Assembly: GCF_030227115.1 (NCBI RefSeq) | Contig: NZ_JASSUA010000004.1 | Span: 1 to 64,000 of the forward strand | Length of the DNA: 64,000 nt | Reading direction: 5' to 3' | Source: Marinobacter sp. SS13-12 | Lineage (GTDB): Bacteria; Pseudomonadota; Gammaproteobacteria; Pseudomonadales; Oleiphilaceae | Shown: piece after piece, positions 37,124-46,324 of the stretch | Position numbering within the stretch: the first letter of the stretch is position 1 | Layout of the letters: the number at the start of each line of letters is the position of its first letter | The notes under the pieces: generated by a model | Database searches by the model: none | Seen by the model: only the letters and a program-made list of their open reading frames with translations | Told to the model about the DNA's origin: nothing | Translations under genes and position numbers: made by a program

Positions 37124-38175
37124 TCCACGAGCCCGTTCGCCCGCGGCTCACCCACCGGCGGCAGGGTGTTCATGGGCCAGCGCGGCACCGCCACGATCCG
37201 GTCACCATCCTGCTGCCCCGCTTTCATGCGCTGACAACCGGCATAGGCAATCATGGCGCCGTTATCGGTGCAGAACTCGGGGCGGGCGTAGAATACACCG
37301 GCGCGAAGTTTGTCCGTCATTTTCTCCAGCCCTGCCCGCAGCCGCTTGTTGGCGCTTACACCACCGGCAATCACCAGGCGTTTGCTGCCGGTCTGTTCCA
37401 GGGCGCGGCGGCACTTGATGGTGAGGGTGTCCACCACTGCTGCCTCGAAAGCCAGAGCGATGTCTGCACGGGTCTGCTCATCCAGGCCACCGGCCTTTTC
37501 TGCGGCTGTCACGGTATTGAGAGTGAAGGTCTTCAGCCCGCTGAAACTGAAATCCAGCCCCGGCCGGTCGGTCATCGGGCGCGGGAAACGATAGCGCCCT
37601 GGCGTGCCCTTCTCTGCCAGCGCCGCCACCCTTGGCCCGCCAGGATAGTCCAGCCCCAGCATCTTGGCGGTTTTGTCGAACGCTTCACCAGCCGCGTCAT
37701 CCACGGACTCACCCAGCATTTCGTACTCGCCAATGCCATTGACCAGAACCAACTGCGTATGCCCACCGGAAACCAGCAAGGCGACAAAGGGAAACGCCGG
37801 GGGATTCTCCTCCAGCATTGGCGCCAGCAGGTGGCCTTCCATATGATGAACTCCCAGCACCGGCACCCCGAGCGCAAACCCCAGGGCATGGGCCACGGAC
37901 CCGCCTACCATTAGCGCACCCACCAGACCCGGGCCCGCCGTATAGGTAATGCCCTCGATATCGCTGCGAACCTTGCCGGCGTCTGCCAGCACCTGGTCGC
38001 ACAACGGCAACAACTTGCGAACGTGGTCGCGGGACGCCAGTTCCGGCACCACACCGCCGTAGTCCGCATGCATGGCAATCTGACTGAACAGGGCATGTGC
38101 CAGCAGGCCCTGTTCACTGTCATACAGGGCAACACCGGTTTCATCACAGGAGGTTTCAATACCGAGAATCAGCAT
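37120..38175 (-). CDS. tsaD: tRNA N6-threonylcarbamoyladenosine transferase TsaD
   Basis: 351 residues. Catalytic subunit for t6A37 formation in ANN-decoding tRNAs. The N-terminus is [19 protein letters not shown]. The metal-binding histidines are in [20 protein letters not shown] and a C-terminal D-N-G-A-M-I-A motif are also present. The ATG at 38175 is chosen because the family starts with this sequence. It is divergent from rpsU, a classic arrangement. Confidence 0.96.
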   Translation of the reverse strand: MLILGIETSCDETGVALYDSEQGLLAHALFSQIAMHADYGGVVPELASRDHVRKLLPLCDQVLADAGKVRSDIEGITYTAGPGLVGALMVGGSVAHALGFALGVPVLGVHHMEGHLLAPMLEENPPAFPFVALLVSGGHTQLVLVNGIGEYEMLGESVDDAAGEAFDKTAKMLGLDYPGGPRVAALAEKGTPGRYRFPRPMTDRPGLDFSFSGLKTFTLNTVTAAEKAGGLDEQTRADIALAFEAAVVDTLTIKCRRALEQTGSKRLVIAGGVSANKRLRAGLEKMTDKLRAGVFYARPEFCTDNGAMIAYAGCQRMKAGQQDGDRIVAVPRWPMNTLPPVGEPRANGLVD

Positions 38176-38414
38176 AAATAAGGGCCACAACTCCAGGCTG
38201 GTAGAATACAGCGAAGCATTTTAGCAGAAACCCGAAAGCCCCCGTCAGTTTCATCGAACAAACATTGACCTTGGCCATGGGCAAGCGCTATCATTGCCGG
38301 CCTTAAATAAGCACTGGTCGAGTTTTAGCCAATCTGGCCAGGTATCGAGTCGATTTGACAGACCGGTCGATCAGACAAAACAGAAACCGAATCAATCAGG
38401 TAGGTGATTTTCGA
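38176..38414. other. Divergent tsaD / rpsU regulatory region
   Basis: About 240 bp with no gene. For rpsU a TTGACC (38265-38270) and TATCAT (38289-38294) pair with 18-nt spacing forms a good sigma-70 promoter about 120 bp before the start codon. Confidence 0.6.
38265..38294 (+). promoter_or_regulatory. Sigma-70 promoter of the rpsU-dnaG-rpoD cluster
   Basis: -35 TTGACC and -10 TATCAT, spacing 18 nt, oriented towards rpsU. Confidence 0.6.
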
Positions 38415-38630
38415 ATGCCAGCTGTTAAAGTGAAAGAGAATGAACCGTTTGACGTAGCCCTTCGTCGCTTCAAGCGCTCCTGCGAAAAAGCAGGCGTGTT
38501 GTCGGAAGTACGTCGCCGTGAGCACTACGAGAAGCCGACAGCCGTGCGTAAGCGCAAGGCAGCTGCAGCCGTCAAGCGTCATCTCAAGAAGCTTCAGCGG
38601 GAACAGCGCAAGTTCGAGCGTCTGTACTAA
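38415..38630 (+). CDS. rpsU: 30S ribosomal protein S21
   Basis: 71 residues, starting [19 protein letters not shown] and ending in a basic helix (RQ..KFERLY). First gene of the macromolecular synthesis cluster. An in-frame upstream extension to 38355 is not part of the conserved protein. Confidence 0.98.
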   Translation: MPAVKVKENEPFDVALRRFKRSCEKAGVLSEVRRREHYEKPTAVRKRKAAAAVKRHLKKLQREQRKFERLY

Positions 38631-38705
38631 GCTTTACCCGGACGCCGCTTGACTGCAAGCCTATAATCGCCTGTATAGCCGCAGGTTGCACAGAGCGATA
38701 CCCAA

Positions 38706-38738
38706 ATGCCGCCGAGGCCTGGCTTCGGCGGCATTTTT
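38706..38738 (+). terminator. Terminator/attenuator between rpsU and dnaG
   Basis: A 10-bp perfect stem ATGCCGCCGA / TCGGCGGCAT with a 9-nt loop is followed by TTTTT. An internal terminator at this place is known in the E. coli rpsU-dnaG-rpoD operon, where it lowers dnaG expression relative to rpsU. A possible promoter lies just before it (TTGACT at 38649-38654), so dnaG might also be read from its own start. Confidence 0.88.
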
Positions 38739-38783
38739 GGCTGTACTTGCAGGCCCGGCATTTTCCGCGCGACCGGAGACATC

Positions 38784-40517
38784 ATGAGTGGACTGATCCC
38801 ACAACGCTTTGTTGAAGACCTGCTCGACAGGATAGACCTGGCCGAGCTGATCGGATCACGTATCACCCTGAAAAAGGCCGGCGGCAACTACAAGGCCCGC
38901 TGCCCCTTCCATGATGAAAAAACGCCGTCTTTCAACGTTCGGCCGGACAAGGGCTTTTACCACTGCTTTGGCTGTGGCGCCCATGGTGATGCCATCAGCT
39001 TTGTTCGCGAGTTCGACGGCCTGGGGTTCACCGACGCGGTCGAGGAACTGGCCCGGCGAGCCGGCATGGAAGTGCCCTACGACCAGAGCGCGCGCCAGGA
39101 AATGCAACAGGCGCGAACACTGACAGATGCCCTGGATTATGCCAGCCGCTTCTACCAGGCCGCGCTCCGGGGCCAGCAAGGTGAATTCGCCCGGGACTAC
39201 CTGAAACAACGGGGCCTGGACGACACCATTATCGAACAGTACATGCTGGGCTATGCCCCCGGCACCGGCACAGCACTTTTTGACAGCGCCAGCAAAGACC
39301 TTCAGGGGCCACTGATTGAAACCGGTACCGTCTCCGACCGTTACGGCCGGCCACGGGATTTGTTCCGCAACCGGGTGATGTTCCCGATCCGCAACAGCCG
39401 CGGCCGGACCATTGCCTTTGGCGGACGCACCCTGGGTGACGACAAGGCCAAGTACATCAACTCTCCGGAGTCTGATGTCTTTCATAAAAGCCGCGAGATT
39501 TACGGCCTTTACGAAGCCAAGCAGTCGATCCGCCAGCTGGACAAGCTGCTGGTGGTGGAAGGGTATATGGATGTCATTGCCCTGGCGCAGAACGGCATCC
39601 ACTTCGCAGTGGCGACACTGGGCACGGCGACAAACCAGGACAGCCTGTCAGCCCTGCTGAAACAGGTGCGCCATCTGGTGTTCTGTTTCGACGGCGACCA
39701 GGCCGGTTACCGCGCGGCAGACAAGGCGATGGAAAACGCCCTGGAATTGCTGACCGACGGGCTGCATCTGCAGTTCCTGATGATGCCTGACGGTGAAGAC
39801 CCGGACACGTTGGTACGCAAAGAAGGCGCGGACGCGTTCCAGAAGCGCATCGACGGTGCCACGCCCCTGTCGCGCTACCTGTTTAACCGGCAGAGCGAGG
39901 GGCTGGACCTGACGCTGCCGGAAGACCGGGGTGAGTTGAAGGCGCGGGTAGAGCCGCTGCTCAAGAAAATGCCCCGCAGCACCCTCAGGGATGCCATGTG
40001 GCATGAGATGCTGAGACTGTGCGGGACCAACCGCGGTGACTGGCAGAACCGCCGCCAACAGAACGGCAAGGGTGGATACGGCGAACGCCGGGTACAGGAA
40101 CAACGGATTGACGTAAAACTCAGCAAGGATACCCAGCTTTGCCTGGCCCTGCTGGAAGCACCGGACATGGCCAGCGAAATTGCCGAACTGAGCAGGAGCA
40201 GCCGCCAGTACCGGCAGGCGGGCCAGTTTGCCGGCTGGATTCTGGAGAACGCCATCGCAAACCGGCGCTCCCTGACTCGCCAACTGGCCACGGACAAGCG
40301 GGCCAGGGAACAGTTCTACGGTCTGTTCGACGGCATTGAACACGTGCCGGCACGGGAGCAGACCCTGGCAGGTGCCCGGGAGATGCTGAATCCGAATCAG
40401 GAGGTGGCACGCAAGCAACGGCTGGCGTCCCTGCTGTCGGAAAAACGCAGCCTTGCCGACCTCACCGCCGAGGAGCGGCAGGAACTGAAAGCACTCAGCG
40501 GCCAGAACGACGACTGA
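38784..40517 (+). CDS. dnaG: DNA primase
   Basis: 577 residues. Makes RNA primers for replication. The CHC2 zinc finger is CPFHDEKTPSFN...FYHCFGCGAHGD. The Toprim domain has VVEGYMDVIAL and CFDGDQAGYRAADKA. A C-terminal helical DnaB-binding domain follows. The ATG at 38784 has GGAG 5 nt upstream; the longer open frame runs back through the terminator and is not real. Confidence 0.97.
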   Translation: MSGLIPQRFVEDLLDRIDLAELIGSRITLKKAGGNYKARCPFHDEKTPSFNVRPDKGFYHCFGCGAHGDAISFVREFDGLGFTDAVEELARRAGMEVPYDQSARQEMQQARTLTDALDYASRFYQAALRGQQGEFARDYLKQRGLDDTIIEQYMLGYAPGTGTALFDSASKDLQGPLIETGTVSDRYGRPRDLFRNRVMFPIRNSRGRTIAFGGRTLGDDKAKYINSPESDVFHKSREIYGLYEAKQSIRQLDKLLVVEGYMDVIALAQNGIHFAVATLGTATNQDSLSALLKQVRHLVFCFDGDQAGYRAADKAMENALELLTDGLHLQFLMMPDGEDPDTLVRKEGADAFQKRIDGATPLSRYLFNRQSEGLDLTLPEDRGELKARVEPLLKKMPRSTLRDAMWHEMLRLCGTNRGDWQNRRQQNGKGGYGERRVQEQRIDVKLSKDTQLCLALLEAPDMASEIAELSRSSRQYRQAGQFAGWILENAIANRRSLTRQLATDKRAREQFYGLFDGIEHVPAREQTLAGAREMLNPNQEVARKQRLASLLSEKRSLADLTAEERQELKALSGQNDD

Positions 40518-40644
40518 GCTGCACCAGAAACAGGGCCGGCGGGCCGGAAAACGCAAAAACTGCAGCCGGAGACGGCACTGCACTTGAAACTTGCAGTGTT
40601 GATCACCATCTAACCATCCGGTGGCAGAGCAATAGCGTGACAGC

Positions 40645-40650
40645 TATAAT
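40645..40650 (+). promoter_or_regulatory. -10 box upstream of rpoD
   Basis: A perfect TATAAT about 47 bp before rpoD, with a poor -35 (TGGCAG, 17 nt upstream). The -10 is framed by an inverted repeat ACAGC-N7-GCTGT (40640-40656), which could be an operator. Confidence 0.45.
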
Positions 40651-40696
40651 GGCTGTTTAACTTTTTTACTTTTACCAGCGAGTCCACAGGGTGTCT

Positions 40697-42544
40697 ATGT
40701 CAGGCAATTCGCAGAAATCACGTTTAAAAGATCTCATTGCACGAGGCAAAGAGCAAGGTTACCTGACTTACGCCGAGGTAAATGACCACCTCCCGGAAGA
40801 CATAGCTGACCCGGACCAGGTCGAAGACATCATTCGCATGATCAACGACATGGGCATTCAGGTGTCGGAAGTTGCACCGGACGCAGACACGCTTCTGATG
40901 ACCGACGGCGATTCCACCGCCGACGAAGCCGCTGCCGCAGAAGCCGCTGCCGCACTCGCTGCCGTAGAATCCGACGCCGGCCGCACCACCGACCCCGTCC
41001 GCATGTACATGCGGGAAATGGGCACCGTGGAACTGCTGACCCGTGAAGGCGAAATCGTCATTGCCAAGCGCATCGAGGAAGGTATCCGCGATGTGATGGC
41101 CGCCGTTGCACACTTCCCCGGCATCACCGGCACCGTTATCCAGGCCTACGACCGCATCATCGAGAACGAAGGCCGCCTCAGCGACATCGTATCCGGCTTC
41201 CTCGACCCGGACGGCGCCGAGCCGTTCATGGACGAAGACAACACCCCGGACACGTCCAGCAGCTCTGACGATTCATCCGACGACGATGACGATGACGACA
41301 GCGAAGAAGAAACCGAGAGCGGTCCGGATCCGGAAGAAACCCGCCTGCGCTTCGAGCTGCTGAAAGAAAAGCTCGACGCCGCCGACGAGTGCCTGGTCAA
41401 ATACGGCCGTGGCCACAAGAAAACCCAGGAAGCCCTGAACGAGCTTGGTCAGGTATTCGCACCGTTCAAGTTGGGTAACAAGGCGTTTGATGAGCTGGTG
41501 AACGTGGTCCGCTCCACCAACGACCTGGTCCGTGAAAACGAGCGTGCGATCATGAAAATCTGCGTACGCGAGTGCAAGATGCCACGCAAGGATTTCATCA
41601 AGACGTTCCCGGGCAACGAAACCAGCCTTGACTGGGCCGAGAAGATTTCCAAGAGCAAGAAGCCCTACGCTCCGCTGATTGCCGAGCGCATCGACGAAAT
41701 CGTCCGCCTGCAGAAGCGCATCGCCAACATCCAGACCGAAGTGGATCTGGACGTTTCCGATATCAAGGAAATCAACCGCCGCGTTTCCATCGGTGAAGCC
41801 AAGGCCCGCCGTGCCAAGAAAGAAATGGTGGAAGCCAACCTGCGTCTGGTTATTTCCATTGCCAAGAAGTACACCAACCGCGGCCTGCAGTTCCTGGACC
41901 TGATCCAGGAAGGCAACATCGGCCTGATGAAGGCCGTCGACAAGTTCGAGTACCGCCGTGGCTACAAGTTCTCCACTTACGCCACCTGGTGGATTCGTCA
42001 GGCCATCACCCGCTCTATTGCGGACCAGGCCCGCACCATCCGTATTCCGGTGCACATGATCGAAACCATCAACAAGCTCAACCGCATCTCCCGCCAGATG
42101 CTGCAGGAGATGGGCCGTGAGCCCACCCCGGAAGAGCTGGGCGAGCGCATGGAAATGCCCGAGGACAAGATCCGCAAGGTATTGAAGATCGCCAAAGAAC
42201 CGATCTCCATGGAAACCCCGATCGGTGATGACGAAGACAGCCACCTGGGCGACTTCATCGAAGACATTCAGGCCCTGTCACCCGTCGACTCGGCTACCGC
42301 CGAAGGCCTGCGCGAAGCCACCCGCTCCGTGCTCTCCGGCCTGACCGCCCGCGAGTCCAAGGTGCTGCGCATGCGCTTCGGTATTGAAATGAATACCGAC
42401 CACACCCTGGAAGAAGTGGGCAAACAGTTCGACGTGACCCGTGAGCGAATCCGCCAGATCGAAGCCAAGGCCCTGCGCAAACTGCGCCACCCTTCCCGCT
42501 CCGACCACCTGCGCGGCTTCATCGACGACCAGGGCAACGGATAA
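40697..42544 (+). CDS. rpoD: RNA polymerase sigma-70 factor RpoD
   Basis: 615 residues. Primary sigma factor. Region 1.1 ([19 protein letters not shown]), region 1.2, a large acidic non-conserved insert around 185-205 ([11 protein letters not shown]), region 2 ([34 protein letters not shown]), region 3, and region 4 with [21 protein letters not shown]. The ATG at 40697 has AGGG 5 nt upstream; the GTG at 40691 is the alternative start. Confidence 0.98.
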   Translation: MSGNSQKSRLKDLIARGKEQGYLTYAEVNDHLPEDIADPDQVEDIIRMINDMGIQVSEVAPDADTLLMTDGDSTADEAAAAEAAAALAAVESDAGRTTDPVRMYMREMGTVELLTREGEIVIAKRIEEGIRDVMAAVAHFPGITGTVIQAYDRIIENEGRLSDIVSGFLDPDGAEPFMDEDNTPDTSSSSDDSSDDDDDDDSEEETESGPDPEETRLRFELLKEKLDAADECLVKYGRGHKKTQEALNELGQVFAPFKLGNKAFDELVNVVRSTNDLVRENERAIMKICVRECKMPRKDFIKTFPGNETSLDWAEKISKSKKPYAPLIAERIDEIVRLQKRIANIQTEVDLDVSDIKEINRRVSIGEAKARRAKKEMVEANLRLVISIAKKYTNRGLQFLDLIQEGNIGLMKAVDKFEYRRGYKFSTYATWWIRQAITRSIADQARTIRIPVHMIETINKLNRISRQMLQEMGREPTPEELGERMEMPEDKIRKVLKIAKEPISMETPIGDDEDSHLGDFIEDIQALSPVDSATAEGLREATRSVLSGLTARESKVLRMRFGIEMNTDHTLEEVGKQFDVTRERIRQIEAKALRKLRHPSRSDHLRGFIDDQGNG

Positions 42545-42556
42545 CACCACAACAGT

Positions 42557-42599
42557 AGCGGGCGCCACCCCTCACCGGTATAATGGCGCCCGCTTTGTT
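42557..42599 (+). terminator. Terminator of rpoD
   Basis: The 11-bp perfect stem AGCGGGCGCCA / TGGCGCCCGCT encloses a 16-nt loop and runs into TTTGTTG. The loop holds a TATAAT hexamer (42580-42585) that could act as the -10 box of the following tRNA gene, though no -35 is seen. Confidence 0.75.
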
Positions 42600-42659
42600 G
42601 CTCCCGCCCGGGAGAAACACCCCGAAAAGCAAACCTTTAAGCAGCATTCGCTGACAAAA

Positions 42660-42736
42660 GGGCCTATAGCTCAGTTGGTTAGAGCAGAGGACTCATAATC
42701 CTTTGGTCCCTGGTTCGAGTCCAGGTGGGCCCACCA
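42660..42736 (+). tRNA. tRNA-Ile2 (CAU anticodon, lysidine-modified)
   Basis: 77 nt with encoded CCA. The acceptor stem GGGCCTA / TGGGCCC, the D-loop, the anticodon loop CTCATAA (anticodon CAT) and the T-arm GGTTCGAGTCC all fold. The pairs C4-G69 and C5-G68 are those recognised by the lysidine synthase TilS in tRNA-Ile2; elongator tRNA-Met usually has other bases there. I therefore call Ile2 rather than Met. The 3' end appears to have served as an integration site. Confidence 0.88.
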
Positions 42737-42810
42737 TTTTTCAATGACTTACACCCCTCAAAACCGTCAACACCAGCTCAGATGTCAACGAAACGTCAAC
42801 ACCCGCCGTA
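42737..42810. repeat. GTCAAC repeats beside the tRNA 3' end
   Basis: GTCAAC occurs three times within 35 bp (42766-42771, 42784-42789, 42795-42800). Two copies extend to CGTCAACACC (42765-42774 and 42794-42803). Their position next to a tRNA 3' end and a dead integrase suggests arm-type integrase binding sites; this is inference. Confidence 0.45.
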
Positions 42811-43314
42811 TTATTCGTAATGCTTTGACAAGACTTGCTCACGCTTTCGATCGTACCGATCATTCTCTTTGCGCAGCTTTTCCTCAAATTTCCTATACGC
42901 CTTGTCGACTTTCTTTTCTAGCTTCCTGCGCTTATCTGTGACTTTCCCTGGTTTATCTTCTTTCTCCGCCTCCCGGCGAAATTCTCACTCTGCCTTATCC
43001 AAGTCGCGCTCTAGCTCCCCTTCAAGCTTCGCAACTTTGCGATCATATTCATTATCCAAGCACCGGACTTCACCGATTGATTCATCTCGAAAATCAGAGG
43101 GTGCCGGGCGGTAGTTGTCCCTGTCTCCATAGCCACGATCTAGCGGGTCAATTCCCGTTTTACGGCGAACTTCTTCTCTCGCCGTTTCAGCAGTTCGATT
43201 GATGACATCGTAGATTATGTCCTCAATGAGACGCTCTCCCGCTGACTAAGCAAATGAGCCAAGTGATAACGAAAGCCCCAAGGTCAGCGAAATAACGAAA
43301 ACAGACTTCTTCAT
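42811..43314 (-). pseudogene. Exported coiled-coil protein gene with two nonsense codons
   Basis: A single frame of 168 codons reads from ATG at 43314 (GGGAG upstream) to TAA at 42811, broken only by TAG (43246-43248) and TGA (42985-42987). The conceptual protein has a clear signal peptide (MKKSVFVISLTLGLSLSLGS). The TAG comes right after it, and then a charged coiled-coil C-terminus rich in K, R and E. Both stops can be explained by one C-to-T change (CAG to TAG, CGA to TGA). I do not recognise the family. Confidence 0.75.
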
Positions 43315-43394
43315 TGGCTTTGAACTCCCACTACTTAGTTTTGAACACGGATAATTATGATCTCATGAACAGCACGAAATTTGGTTCGAACTTT

Positions 43395-43663
43395 CTAAAG
43401 GAAATCTGGAGCTAAATGAGCATACCGCATAGTGAGCTTGAGATCAGAGTGCCCCAAACTTTCTGCAAAGTCAGAATATGGCCACCGTTCATCACGAAGT
43501 AACTAGCGGAAGTGTGACGGATCACTGCGCACCCGAAGACAGCCCGAGCATTACCATGGAATAACCGATGGATTAGAGAATGCTTTGCATTCATCGAGTA
43601 GCCGGTTGATTTGTTATTGGTCTAGGAATGCCCGTTCTGCCTGGTCGATTTCCAAGCCGACTG
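43395..43663 (-). pseudogene. Decayed tyrosine recombinase (integrase) C-terminal region
   Basis: Pieces of a site-specific integrase catalytic domain survive in shifting frames. QINRLLDECKAFSNP comes first, then RHTSASYFVMNGGHILTLQK with the catalytic Arg-His, then after a one-base frameshift GHSDLKLTMRYAHLAPDFL with the second His and the nucleophilic Tyr. A segment before RHT is deleted, and stop codons interrupt the frame. It lies 0.7 kb from a tRNA gene. The enzyme cannot be active. Confidence 0.8.
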
Positions 43664-43736
43664 AAAAAAACCACAGCCTGATAGTAGGTTGAGTCTGTAT
43701 TGGCCGGATCGTGCCCGACAAAAAATCGGACTACTC

Positions 43737-44543
43737 CTATTTATCAGATTCTTGATCATCAAGTCGTCGCCCTAGAGCCAGAGAAAGCAACCGCATTTTC
43801 TTCTGCGCGTACCACAAGAGGTTCTGAGGTAATAACGGTTCCCAATAACCATATGGACTGAAGTGCACTATCCACGCTTTTCTTATCTCACCAGAGTGGT
43901 TGGGCAAGCTACTGTGAAGGGTCTGCGGAAGGTGGATGATTACATCGCCCAGACTAGCTGTAACCTGCACAGCGTCCTCACAGGCTCGGCCGTCTAATTT
44001 TGCAAAAAGAGTATGTGCTGTAGCTGACCGTTGATGCCTTAAATTACCAAGTCGATGTGAACCGGGCACGTATTGCATACATCCCATTGAAGGGACAGTA
44101 TCTTGAAGCGGGATCCAGACATGCACACTCTGCATCTTTTTTACTTTATCTTTGTACGCTTGATCCTGATGCCAATGTACAGATCCGCTCATAGGCTGCT
44201 TGTAGATTGCATGATCAAAAGATGGCATTGTGCGCCGACTCAGAATTCGATTTACGAGATCATTACACTCGGCAAGTAATGGCGACCGCTTCAACGCCGG
44301 TAGGATCTTGAGTAGGTGATTCATTTCCTGTATCGCACCTAGGTGATCACCGGCTTCCCCATGCTCGAGAAGCGAATTGGTTCGGCCAGAACTAGCGTCA
44401 GAAAATGCATAATCCAGGGCGTGCCGAACCTCAATTAAAGCAGCCGTGCTCAGCACTTTTTTGAGATGAATAAATCCATAGCAAGCCAACTGTGTGTATT
44501 CCTGCGTGAAAGACTCTTCTGAATTCAATCGCATTAAGTTCAT
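43737..44543 (-). CDS. Phytanoyl-CoA dioxygenase (PhyH) family oxygenase
   Basis: 268 residues. Fe(II)/2-oxoglutarate-dependent dioxygenase fold. The metal ligands are in HWHQDQAY (His and Asp) and the distal His in LPQTLHSSLPNH, followed by an Arg (IRKAW) that would bind 2-oxoglutarate. SHRLGNLRH is a typical PhyH stretch. The ATG at 44543 overlaps the glycosyltransferase stop codon (ATGA), so the pair is co-translated. The substrate is unknown. The region is visibly more A/T-rich than the flanks, consistent with horizontal gain. Confidence 0.82.
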   Translation of the reverse strand: MNLMRLNSEESFTQEYTQLACYGFIHLKKVLSTAALIEVRHALDYAFSDASSGRTNSLLEHGEAGDHLGAIQEMNHLLKILPALKRSPLLAECNDLVNRILSRRTMPSFDHAIYKQPMSGSVHWHQDQAYKDKVKKMQSVHVWIPLQDTVPSMGCMQYVPGSHRLGNLRHQRSATAHTLFAKLDGRACEDAVQVTASLGDVIIHLPQTLHSSLPNHSGEIRKAWIVHFSPYGYWEPLLPQNLLWYAQKKMRLLSLALGRRLDDQESDK

Positions 44544-45646
44544 TTGTTTGAAGGCTTCCAAATCCGATACTGCTTACCTGTAAAAAGAGCGAAAACGGCG
44601 CCAAGGACGGCAGTTAGAGAAGCAGTTAAAAATCCTATACTACTCAACTTAGTTGTCCTCCTCGTCAGTAGGAATAAACCTAACACCAACACGACGGTAG
44701 CTACAGGATAAGAAGCCATAATAACTGCTTCAATGCCAACGTATATCGTGAGCCAAACCACACAAATTGCAGTGAACCAGCGAAGGATTTTATGGCTAAA
44801 TAACTGCCACGAAAACCAGCCATGCTTGGACATAGCGAGCAGATCGAAGCTTGAAGATATGGTAGACATACCATGCACAATGGTCCGTTGTTTCCGTTCA
44901 AACTCATCAACGAACGTCTTTCCCGGAGAGTAGTACCCTTTAACTCTCTCATCGGTCAATGCTCGATACCCGCTTCTGACTGCAATCATCGCAATATCAA
45001 GGTCAGAACAGCCTCGCCCCTTAAGCTTCTTGCATAAGTGTTTTCTAGCCGCGAAGTAAGAGCCACTGACTCCTACGCACGAAGAAAGCTTACTCTCGTA
45101 TCTTCGCAACATCATTTCGAATCGGATGAAAAATGCGCCCAAGGAATACCTGTCTCCCGCGACACAATCCACTGAGCCGACAACACCGACCTTCTTTTCC
45201 GAGAAGTTATTCAGGAGTGTGGAAACTGACCCTGGTTTGATTTTTGTGCCAAGGTCAGAAAATATAATGATCTCGCCAGCAGCTTCTTTAACCCCTGCGA
45301 TAAGTGCAGCCTCTTTTCCTACACGATGCGGCAACTCTATCAATCTCACTCGCGTATCAGCAGCCACAAGCATAGCTGTATTATCAGTGCAACCGTCAGT
45401 AACAATGATTAGTTCATAAAATGCAATCGACGGCGCGGTCGCTAAAATATCTTCAATTTTTTCACTGACAGATTTGGCGCCATTAAACACAGCAACGATA
45501 TGACTGACAGTATATGCACAACGCTCACAGTCAAAAGCTTCGCGGTTGGGCCTTCCAAAGCATTTGCCAAATAAAACCAAAAGCAAAGGGTAAACAAGAC
45601 ACGAATAGATAATGACGCAAAATGCAAAGAAATTAAGCTGGGCCAT
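44540..45646 (-). CDS. Family 2 glycosyltransferase, membrane-bound
   Basis: 368 residues. One N-terminal transmembrane segment (about 5-25). The GT2 catalytic domain has HIVAVFNGAKSVSEKIEDIL, the nucleotide-binding ELIIVTDGCTDNT and the metal-binding IIFSDLGTK. At least two or three transmembrane helices follow (about 285-355), as in hyaluronan/cellulose-synthase-like GT2 enzymes. The ATG at 45646 has AGAGG 6 nt upstream. It is coupled to the PhyH oxygenase, so the pair may build and oxidise one sugar- or lipid-linked product; the product is unknown. Confidence 0.85.
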   Translation of the reverse strand: MAQLNFFAFCVIIYSCLVYPLLLVLFGKCFGRPNREAFDCERCAYTVSHIVAVFNGAKSVSEKIEDILATAPSIAFYELIIVTDGCTDNTAMLVAADTRVRLIELPHRVGKEAALIAGVKEAAGEIIIFSDLGTKIKPGSVSTLLNNFSEKKVGVVGSVDCVAGDRYSLGAFFIRFEMMLRRYESKLSSCVGVSGSYFAARKHLCKKLKGRGCSDLDIAMIAVRSGYRALTDERVKGYYSPGKTFVDEFERKQRTIVHGMSTISSSFDLLAMSKHGWFSWQLFSHKILRWFTAICVVWLTIYVGIEAVIMASYPVATVVLVLGLFLLTRRTTKLSSIGFLTASLTAVLGAVFALFTGKQYRIWKPSNK

Positions 45647-45796
45647 GGTCAACCTCTTGTTAGTTTTTTCCGAACTCAGCCATGCCTGGACAATCTCGGT
45701 CGCCTAACATGCGCCCAATCACGAAACCAATAACTGCTTATAATTTCGGGCAGCACACAATAACGTAGACACTTACAACATGTATTATCGTAGCAC

Positions 45797-46180
45797 ATGT
45801 TAATTCGATGGATAGCTCAAACAGAGCAGACGTACTTCAAGACTGACAACGCTTCGGAGGTCGCCGGCAAAGTCACCTACCGCTGGGCGCATGAGGGGAA
45901 GATTGAAATTGCTTTCTTACAACCGGGCAAGCCCACTGACAATGCGACGGTGGAATCCTTCAATGGGCGACTACGACAGGAGTGTCTGAACGCAAACTGT
46001 TTGTTGTCACTGGCGGCCGCCCGGGAGAAAGTCGAAGCGTGGCGGACGCCCTATTACCATGCCAGCCCCCTTTCCTCATTGGAGTGCTCCACGCCCTCTG
46101 ACTACGCCAGGGAACATGAGGTTTATCCACGGAAACAGCAACCATCGGAGCCGGGTTTTTCCAACTCTGGCTCGACCTAA
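45797..46180 (+). pseudogene. Truncated IS3-family transposase (OrfB C-terminus)
   Basis: The residues match the end of the IS3-type DDE integrase core: KTDNASEVAGKV (second Asp), then QPGKPTDNATVESFNGRLRQ with the catalytic Glu, then a C-terminal tail. The first Asp and the whole N-terminal half are missing, and no OrfA or matching left inverted repeat is seen. It is therefore an IS fragment. Confidence 0.8.
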
Positions 46181-46324
46181 CACAGGGTCAGTAGGCCAAA
46201 GCAAAAAAAATTGACGTAGCACGAGGGCAGAAGCTATTTATTTTGGGTATAAGCGCGGATATATTCACAACCACTAACTGCATACCTTGAATTTTCTTTA
46301 TCTAACTGGGTTATATGGGTGAAA

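Noticed and set aside
38706..38783. An upstream start for DNA primase at 38706
   Set aside because: It would translate through the rpsU-dnaG terminator hairpin, and the added residues are not part of the family.
41270..41340. Low-complexity Asp/Ser/Glu stretch in rpoD as a repeat or insertion
   Set aside because: Acidic linkers of this kind in the non-conserved region are normal in primary sigma factors.
42660..42736. Calling the CAU tRNA an elongator tRNA-Met
   Set aside because: C4-G69 and C5-G68 match TilS recognition of tRNA-Ile2; tRNA-Met normally differs there.
42811..43314. Stop-codon recoding or suppression in the exported coiled-coil frame
   Set aside because: Two different stop codons occur, the gene lies in a decaying island, and no SECIS-like structure or other recoding signal is evident; mutation is simpler.
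45797..46180. A complete insertion sequence
   Set aside because: Only the C-terminal part of the transposase remains and no pair of terminal inverted repeats could be found.
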